NCBI RefSeq assembly: GCF_004799665.1
Contig: NZ_CP031310.1
Span: 2,100,887-2,164,886, forward strand
From: Halapricum salinum
GTDB taxonomy: Archaea > Halobacteriota > Halobacteria > Halobacteriales > Haloarculaceae
DNA: 64,000 nt
Direction: 5' to 3'
In this document: positions 41,584-49,922 of the stretch, piece by piece
Position numbering within the stretch: position 1 is the first letter of the stretch
Layout: the number at the start of each line of letters is the position of its first letter
The notes under the pieces: generated by a model
The model's input: the letters and a program-made list of their open reading frames with translations, nothing else
Database searches by the model: none
Told to the model about the DNA's origin: nothing
Position numbers and translations under genes: made by a program

Positions 41584-42487
41584 ACGTGTGCGTGTAACCC
41601 CCGTCGAACAGCAGATCACCGCCGTTGAGGTGTTTCGCGTGGCTGGAGAACCCGAAGACGAAGAGGTTGGCCACCTCGACGGGCGTCATCATCTCCTTCG
41701 TGCGGGCCTGGCCGAGCATCACGTCCTCGATGACCTCCCGTTTCGAGATGCCGCGCTCGTCGGCGGTGTCCTCGATCTGGTCGACCATCAGCGGGGTCAG
41801 GACGTACCCCACACTGACGGTGAAACTCCGCAACGTGCCCTCGCCCTCGGCGGCGATCGACCGGGTGAGCCCGGTCAGCCCGTGCTTGGCGGTGATGTAG
41901 GCCGGCTTGTCCTTCGTGGCGTAGTGGCCGTGGACCGAGGACATGTTGGCGATGGCGCCGACGCCGTCACCGGACTGCGTCCGGTTGCCCGAGGCGTCGT
42001 CCGACGCCTCGCTGTCCTCGGTCTCACGGATGTGTGGCATCGCGGCCTGAGCCATCTTGAACGGCGACCGGAGCATGATGTCGGTCAGCAGATCGTATTT
42101 CTCCATCGGGAAGTCGGGGATCGAGGCGATGTGTTGCATCCCGGCGATGTTCGCGACGAACCGCAACTGGCCTTCCTCCGCCGCGGCCTCGACGACCGTC
42201 TCGACGTCGTCGTCGTCGGTCAGGTCCGTCGGCACGCCCACGAACCAGCCCTCGACGTCGTGGTCTTCGACGATGTCGCCCGTCTCGGTCAGGCCGTCCT
42301 CGTCGATATCGGCCCCGACGACGGTGAGGCCGTTCGTCGCGAGGGCGACGGCCGTCGCACGACCGATTCCCGAAGCCGCGCCGGTCACGATCGCGACGGT
42401 CTCGGTCGTAAAGTACGGGTCGTCGATACGGAGCACGTCCTCGGGCGTCAGTTCCGGCGCACTGAGATCGAGTTCGGAATCACTCAT
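41576..42487 (-). CDS. bdhA: SDR, probable 3-hydroxybutyrate dehydrogenase
   Basis: 303 residues. TGAASGIGRA cofactor loop, NIAG, catalytic NMSSVHG and YITAK are intact, and the C-terminus ends FDGGYTHTYE as in 3-hydroxybutyrate dehydrogenases. An insert of about 20 residues rich in Glu/Ser/Asp (ETEDSEASDDASGNRTQSGDG) lies before the Ser strand. It would oxidise 3-hydroxybutyrate released by the patatin-type enzyme to acetoacetate. The gene overlaps the patatin gene by 8 bp and is divergent from the CMD gene. Confidence 0.82.
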   Translation of the reverse strand: MSDSELDLSAPELTPEDVLRIDDPYFTTETVAIVTGAASGIGRATAVALATNGLTVVGADIDEDGLTETGDIVEDHDVEGWFVGVPTDLTDDDDVETVVEAAAEEGQLRFVANIAGMQHIASIPDFPMEKYDLLTDIMLRSPFKMAQAAMPHIRETEDSEASDDASGNRTQSGDGVGAIANMSSVHGHYATKDKPAYITAKHGLTGLTRSIAAEGEGTLRSFTVSVGYVLTPLMVDQIEDTADERGISKREVIEDVMLGQARTKEMMTPVEVANLFVFGFSSHAKHLNGGDLLFDGGYTHTYE

Positions 42488-42542
42488 TGGCAGTCACGTT
42501 CGACGTATGGACCGCTGCCCGCTTAACTGCCCCTCACAGTCG

Positions 42543-42568
42543 GGTAACCCCCGAGGCAGGCGGTTACC
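42543..42568. promoter_or_regulatory. Inverted repeat between bdhA and the CMD gene
   Basis: GGTAACC (42543-42549) and GGTTACC (42562-42568) are perfect inverted half sites 12 bp apart in a 125-bp divergent intergenic region. A similar pair is at 45568-45590. Confidence 0.45.
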
Positions 42569-42612
42569 GGACCGTGAGCTACGGTTAATGGCTGCCGATC
42601 CGATGTTCGGGT

Positions 42613-43170
42613 ATGACGCGCCTGGAGTTACTTTCGAGAGACGAAATCCCCGAACAGTACCACTATCTCTTCACCGACGACTACCTCGGCGACCGACACA
42701 TCTTCCGGGTGTGGGCGCACAACCCCGAAGTGCTCGAAGCGACCCTCGAATATCTCGAGACGCTGTACGACCAGTTGACCCCGCGGACGAAGGAACTGGT
42801 CATTCTCACCGTCGCCAGGGCCCGCAGCGCGCGCTACGAGTGGCACCAGCACGTCGACATCGCGCGGGGCAAGGGGGTCGAGACCGACGAGATTCGCGCG
42901 ATCGGCGGCCGGGACTTCTCTGGCTTTGCCGACGCGGAGTTCGTCCTGTTGCAGTACGCCGAGGCGGTCGCGACCGGCGAGGTCACCGACCAGATCCACG
43001 ACGCGCTCGCACGGGCTTACTCGCCCGCCGAAATCGTCGCAGTCGGCCTGCTCGTCGACTTCTACGTCGGGCTGTGTAACTACGTCGCCTCGGTCGAGAT
43101 ACCCTTCGAGGGCGGGAAGTTCGTCGGCTGGACGCCCGACGAGGAGACTATCGCCGAACTGTTCGAATGA
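42613..43170 (+). CDS. Carboxymuconolactone decarboxylase-family protein
   Basis: 185 residues, all-helical. The CMD/AhpD-like core is seen in LTPRTKELVILTVARARSARYEWHQHVDIARGKGVETDEI. The CXXC pair used by AhpD peroxidases is missing, while the downstream His (WHQHV) is kept, so it is of the Cys-free CMD type and its reaction is unclear. Overlaps the TauE-type gene by 4 bp. Confidence 0.85.
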   Translation: MTRLELLSRDEIPEQYHYLFTDDYLGDRHIFRVWAHNPEVLEATLEYLETLYDQLTPRTKELVILTVARARSARYEWHQHVDIARGKGVETDEIRAIGGRDFSGFADAEFVLLQYAEAVATGEVTDQIHDALARAYSPAEIVAVGLLVDFYVGLCNYVASVEIPFEGGKFVGWTPDEETIAELFE

Positions 43171-44177
43171 GACGGAGCGCTATCGGCTTCCTGCTCGGGA
43201 TCGTCGGGGTCGTCGTGCTCGTCGAGCCGGCGACCGGTGGCGTCTCCGCCGCCGGCGAGCGCGTCGGATCGCCGCTGACAGCCGCCATCGTCGGACAGCT
43301 CGACGGACTCTTCGGACCCTCGTTCACGGGGCAGTTCCTCGAACACTGGTGGGTGTTCCCCGCGTCGATCGTCTTTTCCGGGATCGCACTGGCATCGGGC
43401 GTCTCCGGGGCGCTGTTCTTCAGCCCCTTTTTCATGCTAGTCGTCGGGCTCACGCCCTCGCAGGCGATCGGTGCCGGCCTCCTGACGGAGGTGTTCGGGA
43501 TGGGCAACGGCCTGCGCTCGTACGTCAAACAGCGCGTCGTCGACTTTCAGACTGCGAAGTGGCTGCTGCTGGGCGCCGTCCCGGCGGTCGTCGTCGGTGC
43601 GCTTGCCGCCCACTACGTTCCGACGACGATCCTGAAAGGGATCTTCGGCGTCGGACTCGTCGTGCTGGGGGCGTTTCTCGTCTACTACGAGTCGCCCGAG
43701 AACTGCGAGCCCGGCGAGTGCGAGGGCGACTATCTCCGCGAAAAGAACACCGGCCGGGGGACGACGACGATCGAGGCCGCCGACGGTGAGGTCTTCACCT
43801 ACGACACCTGCTGGCGAGCGCCCGGCGTGACCCTCTCGACGATCGGCGGCTTCGTGACGGGACTGATCAGCGCCGGCCTCCCCGAGATCGTGACGACCCA
43901 GCTGATCGTCCGCTGTCGGATCCCGCCCCGGGTCGCCGTCGCGACGAGCGTGTTCGTCCTCGCCATCGCGGCGACGGCCGGCGCGCTCGTGCACGCCCTG
44001 ACCGCGACCCCGGTCTGGTACGTCGTCGCGTGGTCGATCCCCGGCGTCGTCGTCGGCGGGACCGTCGGGACCCGCGTCGGCAAGTACGTCCCGAGCGAAC
44101 TCATGGAGACCGGACTGGGCGTCGTCTTCGGCCTCGTCGGCCTCGTCGTTCTCGTGACCGAGTTCGTCGTCGCGTGA
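43167..44177 (+). CDS. TauE/SafE-type membrane transporter
   Basis: 336 residues. About eight membrane spans in two halves, with the family blocks GIALASGVSGALFFSPFFMLVVGLTPSQAIGAGLLTEVFGMGNG and GGFVTGLISAGLPEIVTTQLIVRCRIPPRVAVATSVFVL. Between the halves is a soluble loop (ESPENCEPGECEGDYLREKNTG...) with two Cys that is not typical of the family. It starts inside the CMD stop (4-bp overlap), so the two are co-translated. Substrate probably a small organic or sulfur anion; not determined. Confidence 0.85.
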   Translation: MRRSAIGFLLGIVGVVVLVEPATGGVSAAGERVGSPLTAAIVGQLDGLFGPSFTGQFLEHWWVFPASIVFSGIALASGVSGALFFSPFFMLVVGLTPSQAIGAGLLTEVFGMGNGLRSYVKQRVVDFQTAKWLLLGAVPAVVVGALAAHYVPTTILKGIFGVGLVVLGAFLVYYESPENCEPGECEGDYLREKNTGRGTTTIEAADGEVFTYDTCWRAPGVTLSTIGGFVTGLISAGLPEIVTTQLIVRCRIPPRVAVATSVFVLAIAATAGALVHALTATPVWYVVAWSIPGVVVGGTVGTRVGKYVPSELMETGLGVVFGLVGLVVLVTEFVVA

Positions 44178-44192
44178 TCGACTCGATTTCAC

Positions 44193-44209
44193 TTGTGTAT
44201 TGCACACAA
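44193..44209. promoter_or_regulatory. Inverted repeat before a zinc-finger microprotein gene
   Basis: TTGTGT (44193-44198) and ACACAA (44204-44209) with a 5-bp spacer, located 40-55 bp before the ATG at 44249, just upstream of a TATA-like CTTATCT. It resembles the site at 37959-37978. Confidence 0.45.
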
Positions 44210-44248
44210 CCGACATACCCTTATCTGAGATGAGCGCGTACGTGATGT

Positions 44249-44443
44249 ATGGGAGATTCACTGACCTGCCCGGAGTGCGGCGCGGAAGTCGACTCGATGG
44301 ACCAACTCGAAGCCGACCACGAGGTTCACGAGATCGAAGCCCAAGAGGATGGCTCGTTCACGCTCTACGGGAATCGAGACCTCTTCCTCTGCAAGAACTG
44401 CAAGAGTCACCTCGGCGTCTCGCGCTCGAAACGCGGTGAGTGA
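44249..44443 (+). CDS. Small double zinc-finger protein
   Basis: 64 residues. CPECGAEVDSMDQLEADHEVHE at the N-terminus is a C2H2-like finger and CKNC near residue 48 gives a second Cys pair, so one or two zincs could bind. A TATA-like element about 27 bp before the ATG predicts a leaderless message. Cytoplasmic, probably a nucleic-acid or protein interaction module; function unknown. Confidence 0.75.
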   Translation: MGDSLTCPECGAEVDSMDQLEADHEVHEIEAQEDGSFTLYGNRDLFLCKNCKSHLGVSRSKRGE

Positions 44444-44552
44444 CTCACACGGTCTTTCGACGGTGACCAGCACGTAATCCCGTGAGCCGTTGCTTCCCGA
44501 GTTACCATAACGTTACGGAATTCTGATATGATGGTCGGACATTCGATGACGT

Positions 44553-45098
44553 ATGTCGAGTCACCAACTCGAGCGCGGGGATATCGCACCGGAGTTCGAA
44601 CTACCGAACGCGGGGAACGGGCCGGACCCACTGTCACTGGGTCGCGTCGTCGAGCAGGTGGATTTCGCGGTGCTGCTCTTGCTCCGTGACTATCACTGCC
44701 CGAAGTGCAAGAACCAGGTGCAGACCCTGGCCGAGCACGCGCGGGAGTTCGCCGAGCTGAACGCGGTCGTGTTGCCGGTGTTGCCCGAGCCGGTCGACCG
44801 AGCACAACAGTGGCAAGAACAGTTCGACCTGCCGTTCCCGTTGCTGGCAGACCCCGAGAAGAACGTCGCCGAGAAGTACGACCAGCCGACCCAGTACGGA
44901 AAACTCGGCGAACTTCACGACCTGATCGGGCGGCTCCCCGAGAGCGTCGTCCTCGATACGCGGGCCGACGAGGCCGAGATCGTCTTCACCTACGAAGGGG
45001 ACTCCCCCGGGGATCGACCGGAGATATCGACGCTACTCGACGAGATCGACTCGCTGCAGGAGACGTTCGTCTACGACTGTTCGCTGGTCGATTGCTGA
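44553..45098 (+). CDS. Peroxiredoxin-like (AhpC/TSA) protein
   Basis: 181 residues. Thioredoxin-fold peroxiredoxin: LERGDIAPEFELPNAGNGP start, VLLLLRDYHCPKCKNQVQTLAEH with a CPKC motif in place of the usual single peroxidatic Cys, and PFPLLADPEKNVAEKYDQ. It reduces peroxides, or acts as a thiol oxidoreductase because of the CXXC. Two further Cys are at the C-terminus (VYDCSLVDC). Cytoplasmic. Confidence 0.82.
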   Translation: MSSHQLERGDIAPEFELPNAGNGPDPLSLGRVVEQVDFAVLLLLRDYHCPKCKNQVQTLAEHAREFAELNAVVLPVLPEPVDRAQQWQEQFDLPFPLLADPEKNVAEKYDQPTQYGKLGELHDLIGRLPESVVLDTRADEAEIVFTYEGDSPGDRPEISTLLDEIDSLQETFVYDCSLVDC

Positions 45099-45114
45099 AC
45101 GAATTCCGCGACGA

Positions 45115-45546
45115 TTATAGTAGCCCGAGCTGGAGCCAGACGCCCAGGACGCCGCCGTAGACGAGGTGAAAGAACAGGAACATCGCGACCATCGGCGGTT
45201 CCGCGTCGATATCGAGGACGATCTTCATCCAGAAGATCGCCGCGCCGACGAACAGGACGAACCCGTAGGCGAGCCCGACGCCGGCCGCGACCGCCATCGA
45301 ACTAACGCTGACGCCGATCGCCGGGAGCGCGAGCACCAACACGACGCCCGCGCCGATGCCGTACAGCATGTGCAAGACCATCCCCTGCATCATGTACGCC
45401 TCAGGCCCCTCGCCACCGATATACTGCGACCAGAACAGCGCCGTCGGCGGCGGCGAGTCGTCGCCCAGTGTCAGCATGAATATCGTCATGACGATCGTCG
45501 CGACCAATCCACCTGCGAGTCCGTTGAGTATCGTGAGTTCTGCCAT
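45115..45546 (-). CDS. Four-span membrane protein, function unknown
   Basis: 143 residues, four hydrophobic segments (GLAGGLVATIVMTIFML, GMVLHMLYGIGAGVVLVLALP, MAVAAGVGLAYGFVLFVGAAIFW and MVAMFLFFHLVYGGVLGVWLQLGLL). Met- and His-containing segments could bind copper or haem, but no defined motif is seen. It converges on the peroxiredoxin gene. The inverted repeat at 45568-45590 is close to its start. Confidence 0.72.
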   Translation of the reverse strand: MAELTILNGLAGGLVATIVMTIFMLTLGDDSPPPTALFWSQYIGGEGPEAYMMQGMVLHMLYGIGAGVVLVLALPAIGVSVSSMAVAAGVGLAYGFVLFVGAAIFWMKIVLDIDAEPPMVAMFLFFHLVYGGVLGVWLQLGLL

Positions 45547-45567
45547 TGTTGGAGTCTCCAGTTGTAC

Positions 45568-45590
45568 GTAACCCTTTGAAACTGGGTTAC
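45568..45590. promoter_or_regulatory. Inverted repeat before the membrane-protein gene
   Basis: GTAACCC (45568-45574) and GGGTTAC (45584-45590) are perfect inverted half sites 9 bp apart, about 22 bp before the ATG at 45546. The geometry is close to that of 42543-42568. A third half site GGGTTAC is at about 45647. Confidence 0.5.
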
Positions 45591-45796
45591 CTATTGTAAT
45601 CCTCGTCGGGAGGGGGTGTAAGTGTCTGCTGATGGGGGCGAAACCGGGTTACATGTGCGTTATCTGCCGACTTTGGAAACAGCTGTGTCCGACAGTCCAT
45701 CACCTCGGGTATCCGTCACGTACCCGAAAGCCCTAATCGGGTGTGCGTCCAATTTCGTGTCGAACTGGTCGGCCGCGCCGCGGTCGACCGCTACAC

Positions 45797-46660
45797 ATGA
45801 GCGAGGGCGAAACCAAACTCTACGACGATCGCGGGCAGTATCTCCTGGCCCAGAAAGACGGCCGGGAGATCCGCGACGCCAGCTGGAACGCCTGTCGGGT
45901 GGTCCTGACCACCCAGCGGGTCGTGATGATCGCCGACGAGAAGCACACGGTGGCGATCGACGCCCTCGAACAGGTCAACGATCGTTTCGACGTCAACCAG
46001 GCCGCCGCTGGCGAGGGCAGCTACACTGCCGTTCGGACCGACGAGACGGTCTATCTGGTCTCGGTGCCCGAGCAGGACGAGTTCGAGACGGCGCTGTACA
46101 AGGCCTCGCTGAACAACGGTATTCTGTTCGTCCAGCACCCGGCCGTCGAGGGCGGGGTCGTCCAGAGCGTCGAGTGGACCAAAGCCAAGGTCAAGATTTC
46201 GGCAGAAGCGATCAACCTCGCGATGGCCGACGGCCAGAAGGTGACGATCGACCGGAACGACATCGGCGACGTTGGCACCGACGAGCGCACGATCAAGGGC
46301 GAAGAGCGGACCGTCTACGAGGTCGAACACACCGACGCGGAGGGACGCAGCGTCGAGACTCACGTCACGGGCGAGTCCCACCACACCGCAGTTTTGGGGG
46401 CGCTTCTGGAGGAAGGCGTCGAGCGCCACCGTGCGAACCTCGATCTCAGCGGGACGGAAAAACAGGTCATCATGGCCCTCCACTCCGGTGTCTCGCCGTT
46501 CGACCTCCCCGAGTTCGTCGGGATGGACGTCGAGAAAGTCGAGGCGATCTTCGACGAACTCGTCGAGTACGACGTCATCGAGGTCGAGCGCGAACGCACC
46601 GAGGTCGCGCTCACGCCGCAGGGTCGACAGGCCGCCGGCGAGACGATCGGCGATCGGTAG
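45797..46660 (+). CDS. cheF: Archaeal taxis protein CheF (paralog 2)
   Basis: 287 residues from the ATG at 45797. Same domain layout as the 24705 paralog: TKLYDDRGQYLL, the strand pair WNACRVVLTTQRVVMI, ILFVQHPAVEGGVVQ (paralog ILAKHPAIVGGVVQ), and the C-terminal winged helix with MALHSGVSPFDLPEFVGMDVEKVEAIFDEL. Genomes of motile haloarchaea often carry two cheF genes beside each other in the che-arl region; here they are 20 kb apart and away from che genes in this window. Confidence 0.85.
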   Translation: MSEGETKLYDDRGQYLLAQKDGREIRDASWNACRVVLTTQRVVMIADEKHTVAIDALEQVNDRFDVNQAAAGEGSYTAVRTDETVYLVSVPEQDEFETALYKASLNNGILFVQHPAVEGGVVQSVEWTKAKVKISAEAINLAMADGQKVTIDRNDIGDVGTDERTIKGEERTVYEVEHTDAEGRSVETHVTGESHHTAVLGALLEEGVERHRANLDLSGTEKQVIMALHSGVSPFDLPEFVGMDVEKVEAIFDELVEYDVIEVERERTEVALTPQGRQAAGETIGDR

Positions 46661-46738
46661 TCTCGTCGACGACTGCACGGCTCGCAACACTCGCCAGCCT
46701 CCAGAAGACTTTCCTCACCGCTGGCCCTCCATTCGCCC

Positions 46739-47929
46739 ATGGTCTACACTGCTGTCGTCCTCGCCGCCGGCGAAGGGATGCGGTTGCGCCCGCTGACGCG
46801 CAACCGTCCCAAACCGATGTTGCCCGCGGCGAACCGGCCGATCCTCGAATACGTCCTCGACGCGCTGATCGAGGCCGGGACCGAGGAGATCGTGATGGTC
46901 GTCGGCTACAAGCACGACCGCGTCCAGAACCACTTCGGCCCGACCTATCGGGACGTCCCGATCACCTACGCTCGCCAGGAAAAGCAGTTAGGAACGGGTC
47001 ACGCCCTCCTGCAGGCCCGCGAGCACGTCGACGAGCCGATGCTCGTGGTCAACGGCGACTGCCTCATCGAGAGCAGTCTCGTCGAGGACGTCTGTGACAC
47101 CTACGACGAGGGCGACGGCGAGCCAACCCTCTCCGTTCTCGCGGGACCTGACGCCCGGCAGTACGGCGCGGTCGTCCTCCGGGACGGGTTCGTCGAGGAC
47201 ATCATCGAGAAGCCGACGACCGACGAGTATCGGCTGATCAACGCCGGGATCTACGCCTTCGACACCGACATCTTCGCGGCGATCGACGACACCCCCCGAC
47301 AGGAGGGCGAACTCGCGCTGACGGATACGCTGTCACGCGAACTCGAAACCAGGCGGGTTCGCGGCGTCGAGACGGGCGGCCTCTGGGTCGACGCGACCTA
47401 TCCGTGGGACCTCCTCACTGTGGCTCGCGAGGTGCTGGCCCACGACCTGACGGACGAACCCGAAGTCGAGGAGGGAATCTGGATCGACGAGACGGCCATC
47501 GTCCACGAGGACGCCACGCTACAAGCGCCCGTCGTCGTCGGCCCGGACTGTGAGGTCGGCCCCGGCGCGGTCGTCGGCCCGCAGACGGCGCTCGGCCGAA
47601 ACGTCACGGTCGGCGCGAACTCGACCGTGATCAACACGGTCCTGGACGTCGACACGCGCGTCGACCCCGGCTCGACGTTGCTGGAGACAGTGACGGGCCA
47701 GCACGTCCGGTTCGGTCCCAGCACCGTGGTTTCAGGTGGGCCGGCCGACGTCCGGGTCGGCAACGAGATCTTCGAGGACGAACGCCTCGGCGCTGTCGTG
47801 GCTGATCGCGTCCGGGCAGACGGTAACGTCAGCTTCGCACCCGGCTCGCTCGTCGGGCCGAGCGCGCACCTTCACACCGGCGTGACGATCGACGGCCAGA
47901 TCCGGGAGAACACGGAGGTGCGTCGCTGA
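46739..47929 (+). CDS. glmU: GlmU-type sugar-1-phosphate nucleotidyltransferase / acetyltransferase
   Basis: 396 residues. The nucleotidyltransferase signature VVLAAGEGMRLRPLTRNRPKPMLPAANRPIL is at the N-terminus, with LVVNGDCLI holding the metal-binding Asp. The C-terminal 130 residues are a left-handed beta helix of hexapeptide repeats (VVVGPDCEVGPGAVVGPQTALGRNVTVGANSTVI). This matches archaeal enzymes that make UDP-N-acetylglucosamine from glucosamine-1-phosphate. It overlaps glmS by one base (TGATG), so the two steps are co-translated. Confidence 0.9.
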   Translation: MVYTAVVLAAGEGMRLRPLTRNRPKPMLPAANRPILEYVLDALIEAGTEEIVMVVGYKHDRVQNHFGPTYRDVPITYARQEKQLGTGHALLQAREHVDEPMLVVNGDCLIESSLVEDVCDTYDEGDGEPTLSVLAGPDARQYGAVVLRDGFVEDIIEKPTTDEYRLINAGIYAFDTDIFAAIDDTPRQEGELALTDTLSRELETRRVRGVETGGLWVDATYPWDLLTVAREVLAHDLTDEPEVEEGIWIDETAIVHEDATLQAPVVVGPDCEVGPGAVVGPQTALGRNVTVGANSTVINTVLDVDTRVDPGSTLLETVTGQHVRFGPSTVVSGGPADVRVGNEIFEDERLGAVVADRVRADGNVSFAPGSLVGPSAHLHTGVTIDGQIRENTEVRR

Positions 47930-49719
47930 TGTGCGGAATCATCGGCGCGGTCGGCCGCGGTTCGGACACGCTGGACGTGCTCGTCCACGGCCTCTCGAAG
48001 CTCGAATATCGCGGGTACGACTCGGCGGGAGTCGCACTCGCCAGTGACTCCATCGATGTCTGCAAGAAAGCCGGCGAACTCGACGAACTCCGCACGGCCC
48101 TGGAAGGCCGTAGCGTCGCCGGGAGCGTCGGGATCGGCCACACTCGCTGGTCGACCCACGGGCCGCCGACCGACGCCAACGCCCACCCCCACCAGGACTG
48201 CTCGGGCGACGTCGCCGTCGTCCACAACGGGATCATCGAGAACTACCAGGAGTTGCGTGACGAACTCGCCTCGGCGGGCCACACCTTCCGCAGCGACACC
48301 GACACCGAGGTCGTCCCCCACCTCGTCGAGGACGAACTCCGCGGCGGTGCCGACCCCGAAGCCGCCGTCCGGGCCGCGCTCAGTCGTCTGGAGGGGAGTT
48401 ACGCCGTCGCCGTCGTGATCGCGGGCGTCGAACGGATCTTCGCCGCACGTAACGACTCGCCGCTGGTGCTCGGAATCAGCGACGACGCGTACTACCTCGC
48501 GAGTGACGTCCCTGCCTTCCGGGATCACACCGACCGCGTGGTCTACATGAACGACGGTGAGTTCGCCGCGCTCGATGCCGGCGGCTGGACCGTCACGACG
48601 CTGGATGGCGAGCCAGTCGAGAAACCGGTCGACACCGTCGACTGGGACCCCGAGGAAACAGGAAAAAGCGGCTACGACCACTACATGCTCAAGGAGATCC
48701 ACGAGCAACCCCGCTCGCTCCGACAGTGTCTCTCCGAGCGCGTCGACGAACTCGCCGGCACCGTCGATATCGACGACCTCGCGGATCTCAATCCACGCGG
48801 CGTGCAGTTCGTCGCCTGTGGGACGTCCTATCACGCGGCGCTCTACGGCGCAGAGCTGTTCCAGCAGGCCGGGATCCCGGCCCAGGCCTTCCTGGCGAGT
48901 GAGTACGCCTCCTCGCCGCCGCCGATCGGCGACGCGCTGGTGATCGGCGTCACCCAGAGCGGCGAGACTGCAGATACGCTCTCGGCGCTGCGGGAAGCCG
49001 ACCGTCGCGGGGCGCGGACACTCGGCGTGACCAACGTCGTCGGGTCGACGGTCGCTCGCGAGTGCGATCACGTCTTCTACATCCGGGCCGGCCCGGAGAT
49101 CGGCGTGGCCGCGACCAAGACCTTCGCCTCCCAGCTGGCCGCGTTGAACCTGCTGGCGCTCGGGATGGCCGGCGGCGACGACACCCGCGAGCTGATCGGC
49201 GCGCTACGGGACTTGCCCGGGCAGGTCCAGGAAGTGCTGGACGAGTCCGGTGCGCGCGCGGTCGCCGAGACCTATCTGGAGTCGGACGCGTACTTCTTCA
49301 TCGGCCGGGGACTCAACTTCCCCGTCGCGCTGGAGGGGGCGCTGAAGATGAAAGAGATCACGTACAAACACGCCGAGGGCTTCGCTGCCGGCGAATTGAA
49401 ACACGGTCCGCTGGCGCTGGTGACCGATCAAACGCCCGTGTTCGCGGTCGTGACTGGCGACGGAGAGCAAGCGCGCAAGACCATCGGCAACGTCAAAGAA
49501 GTCGAGGCCCGCGATGCACCCGTGATCGCCGTCACAGACGGTCAGAGCGACGTGGAACGGTACGCCGACCACGTCCTGCGCGTGCCCGAAACCCATCCGC
49601 GGACGGCGGCCGTGCTGGCGAACGTCCAGTTGCAGTTGGTCTCCTATCACACCGCGGCAGAACTGGGGCGATCGATCGACAAGCCGCGGAACCTGGCGAA
49701 GAGCGTGACCGTGGAATGA
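47929..49719 (+). CDS. glmS: Glutamine-fructose-6-phosphate aminotransferase (isomerising)
   Basis: 596 residues, standard length. N-terminal Cys2 in MCGIIGAVG is the glutaminase nucleophile; GHTRWSTHG and HNGIIENY are family blocks; two SIS domains follow (FVACGTSYHAALYG, GVTQSGETADTL and FIGRGLNFPVALEGALKMKEITYKHAEGFAAGELKHGP). It makes glucosamine-6-phosphate. The end RNLAKSVTVE is a conserved terminal sequence and its 33 bp are repeated after the inserted fic gene. Confidence 0.95.
   Translation: MCGIIGAVGRGSDTLDVLVHGLSKLEYRGYDSAGVALASDSIDVCKKAGELDELRTALEGRSVAGSVGIGHTRWSTHGPPTDANAHPHQDCSGDVAVVHNGIIENYQELRDELASAGHTFRSDTDTEVVPHLVEDELRGGADPEAAVRAALSRLEGSYAVAVVIAGVERIFAARNDSPLVLGISDDAYYLASDVPAFRDHTDRVVYMNDGEFAALDAGGWTVTTLDGEPVEKPVDTVDWDPEETGKSGYDHYMLKEIHEQPRSLRQCLSERVDELAGTVDIDDLADLNPRGVQFVACGTSYHAALYGAELFQQAGIPAQAFLASEYASSPPPIGDALVIGVTQSGETADTLSALREADRRGARTLGVTNVVGSTVARECDHVFYIRAGPEIGVAATKTFASQLAALNLLALGMAGGDDTRELIGALRDLPGQVQEVLDESGARAVAETYLESDAYFFIGRGLNFPVALEGALKMKEITYKHAEGFAAGELKHGPLALVTDQTPVFAVVTGDGEQARKTIGNVKEVEARDAPVIAVTDGQSDVERYADHVLRVPETHPRTAAVLANVQLQLVSYHTAAELGRSIDKPRNLAKSVTVE
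49687..49719. repeat. 3'-end repeat of glmS, proximal copy
   Basis: The last 33 bp of glmS (RNLAKSVTVE plus TGA). It matches 51098-51130 with synonymous differences and a different stop codon. The two copies are in direct orientation around fic. Confidence 0.85.
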
Positions 49720-49922
49720 CTACCATTCCTGCGTGTCGATCGCCGTTTGCTGTTTCAGATACACTTTCTTCTCCGAGCGACAGTGCTGCAGAGAGATCAC
49801 TCCGATGACGCTGTCGATGCGTACACTGGGATGGTAACAACAGTAGCCACTTTCAGTAGCCTTTGTTTGCATTCAGATCCAACAAATACATCCGAACAGG
49901 GGCTATAGCCATCAGTACGTGC

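Noticed and set aside
45622-47097. 491-codon plus-strand frame across cheF and glmU
   Set aside because: Arginine-rich wrong-frame translation; the real genes lie in other frames with known domains.
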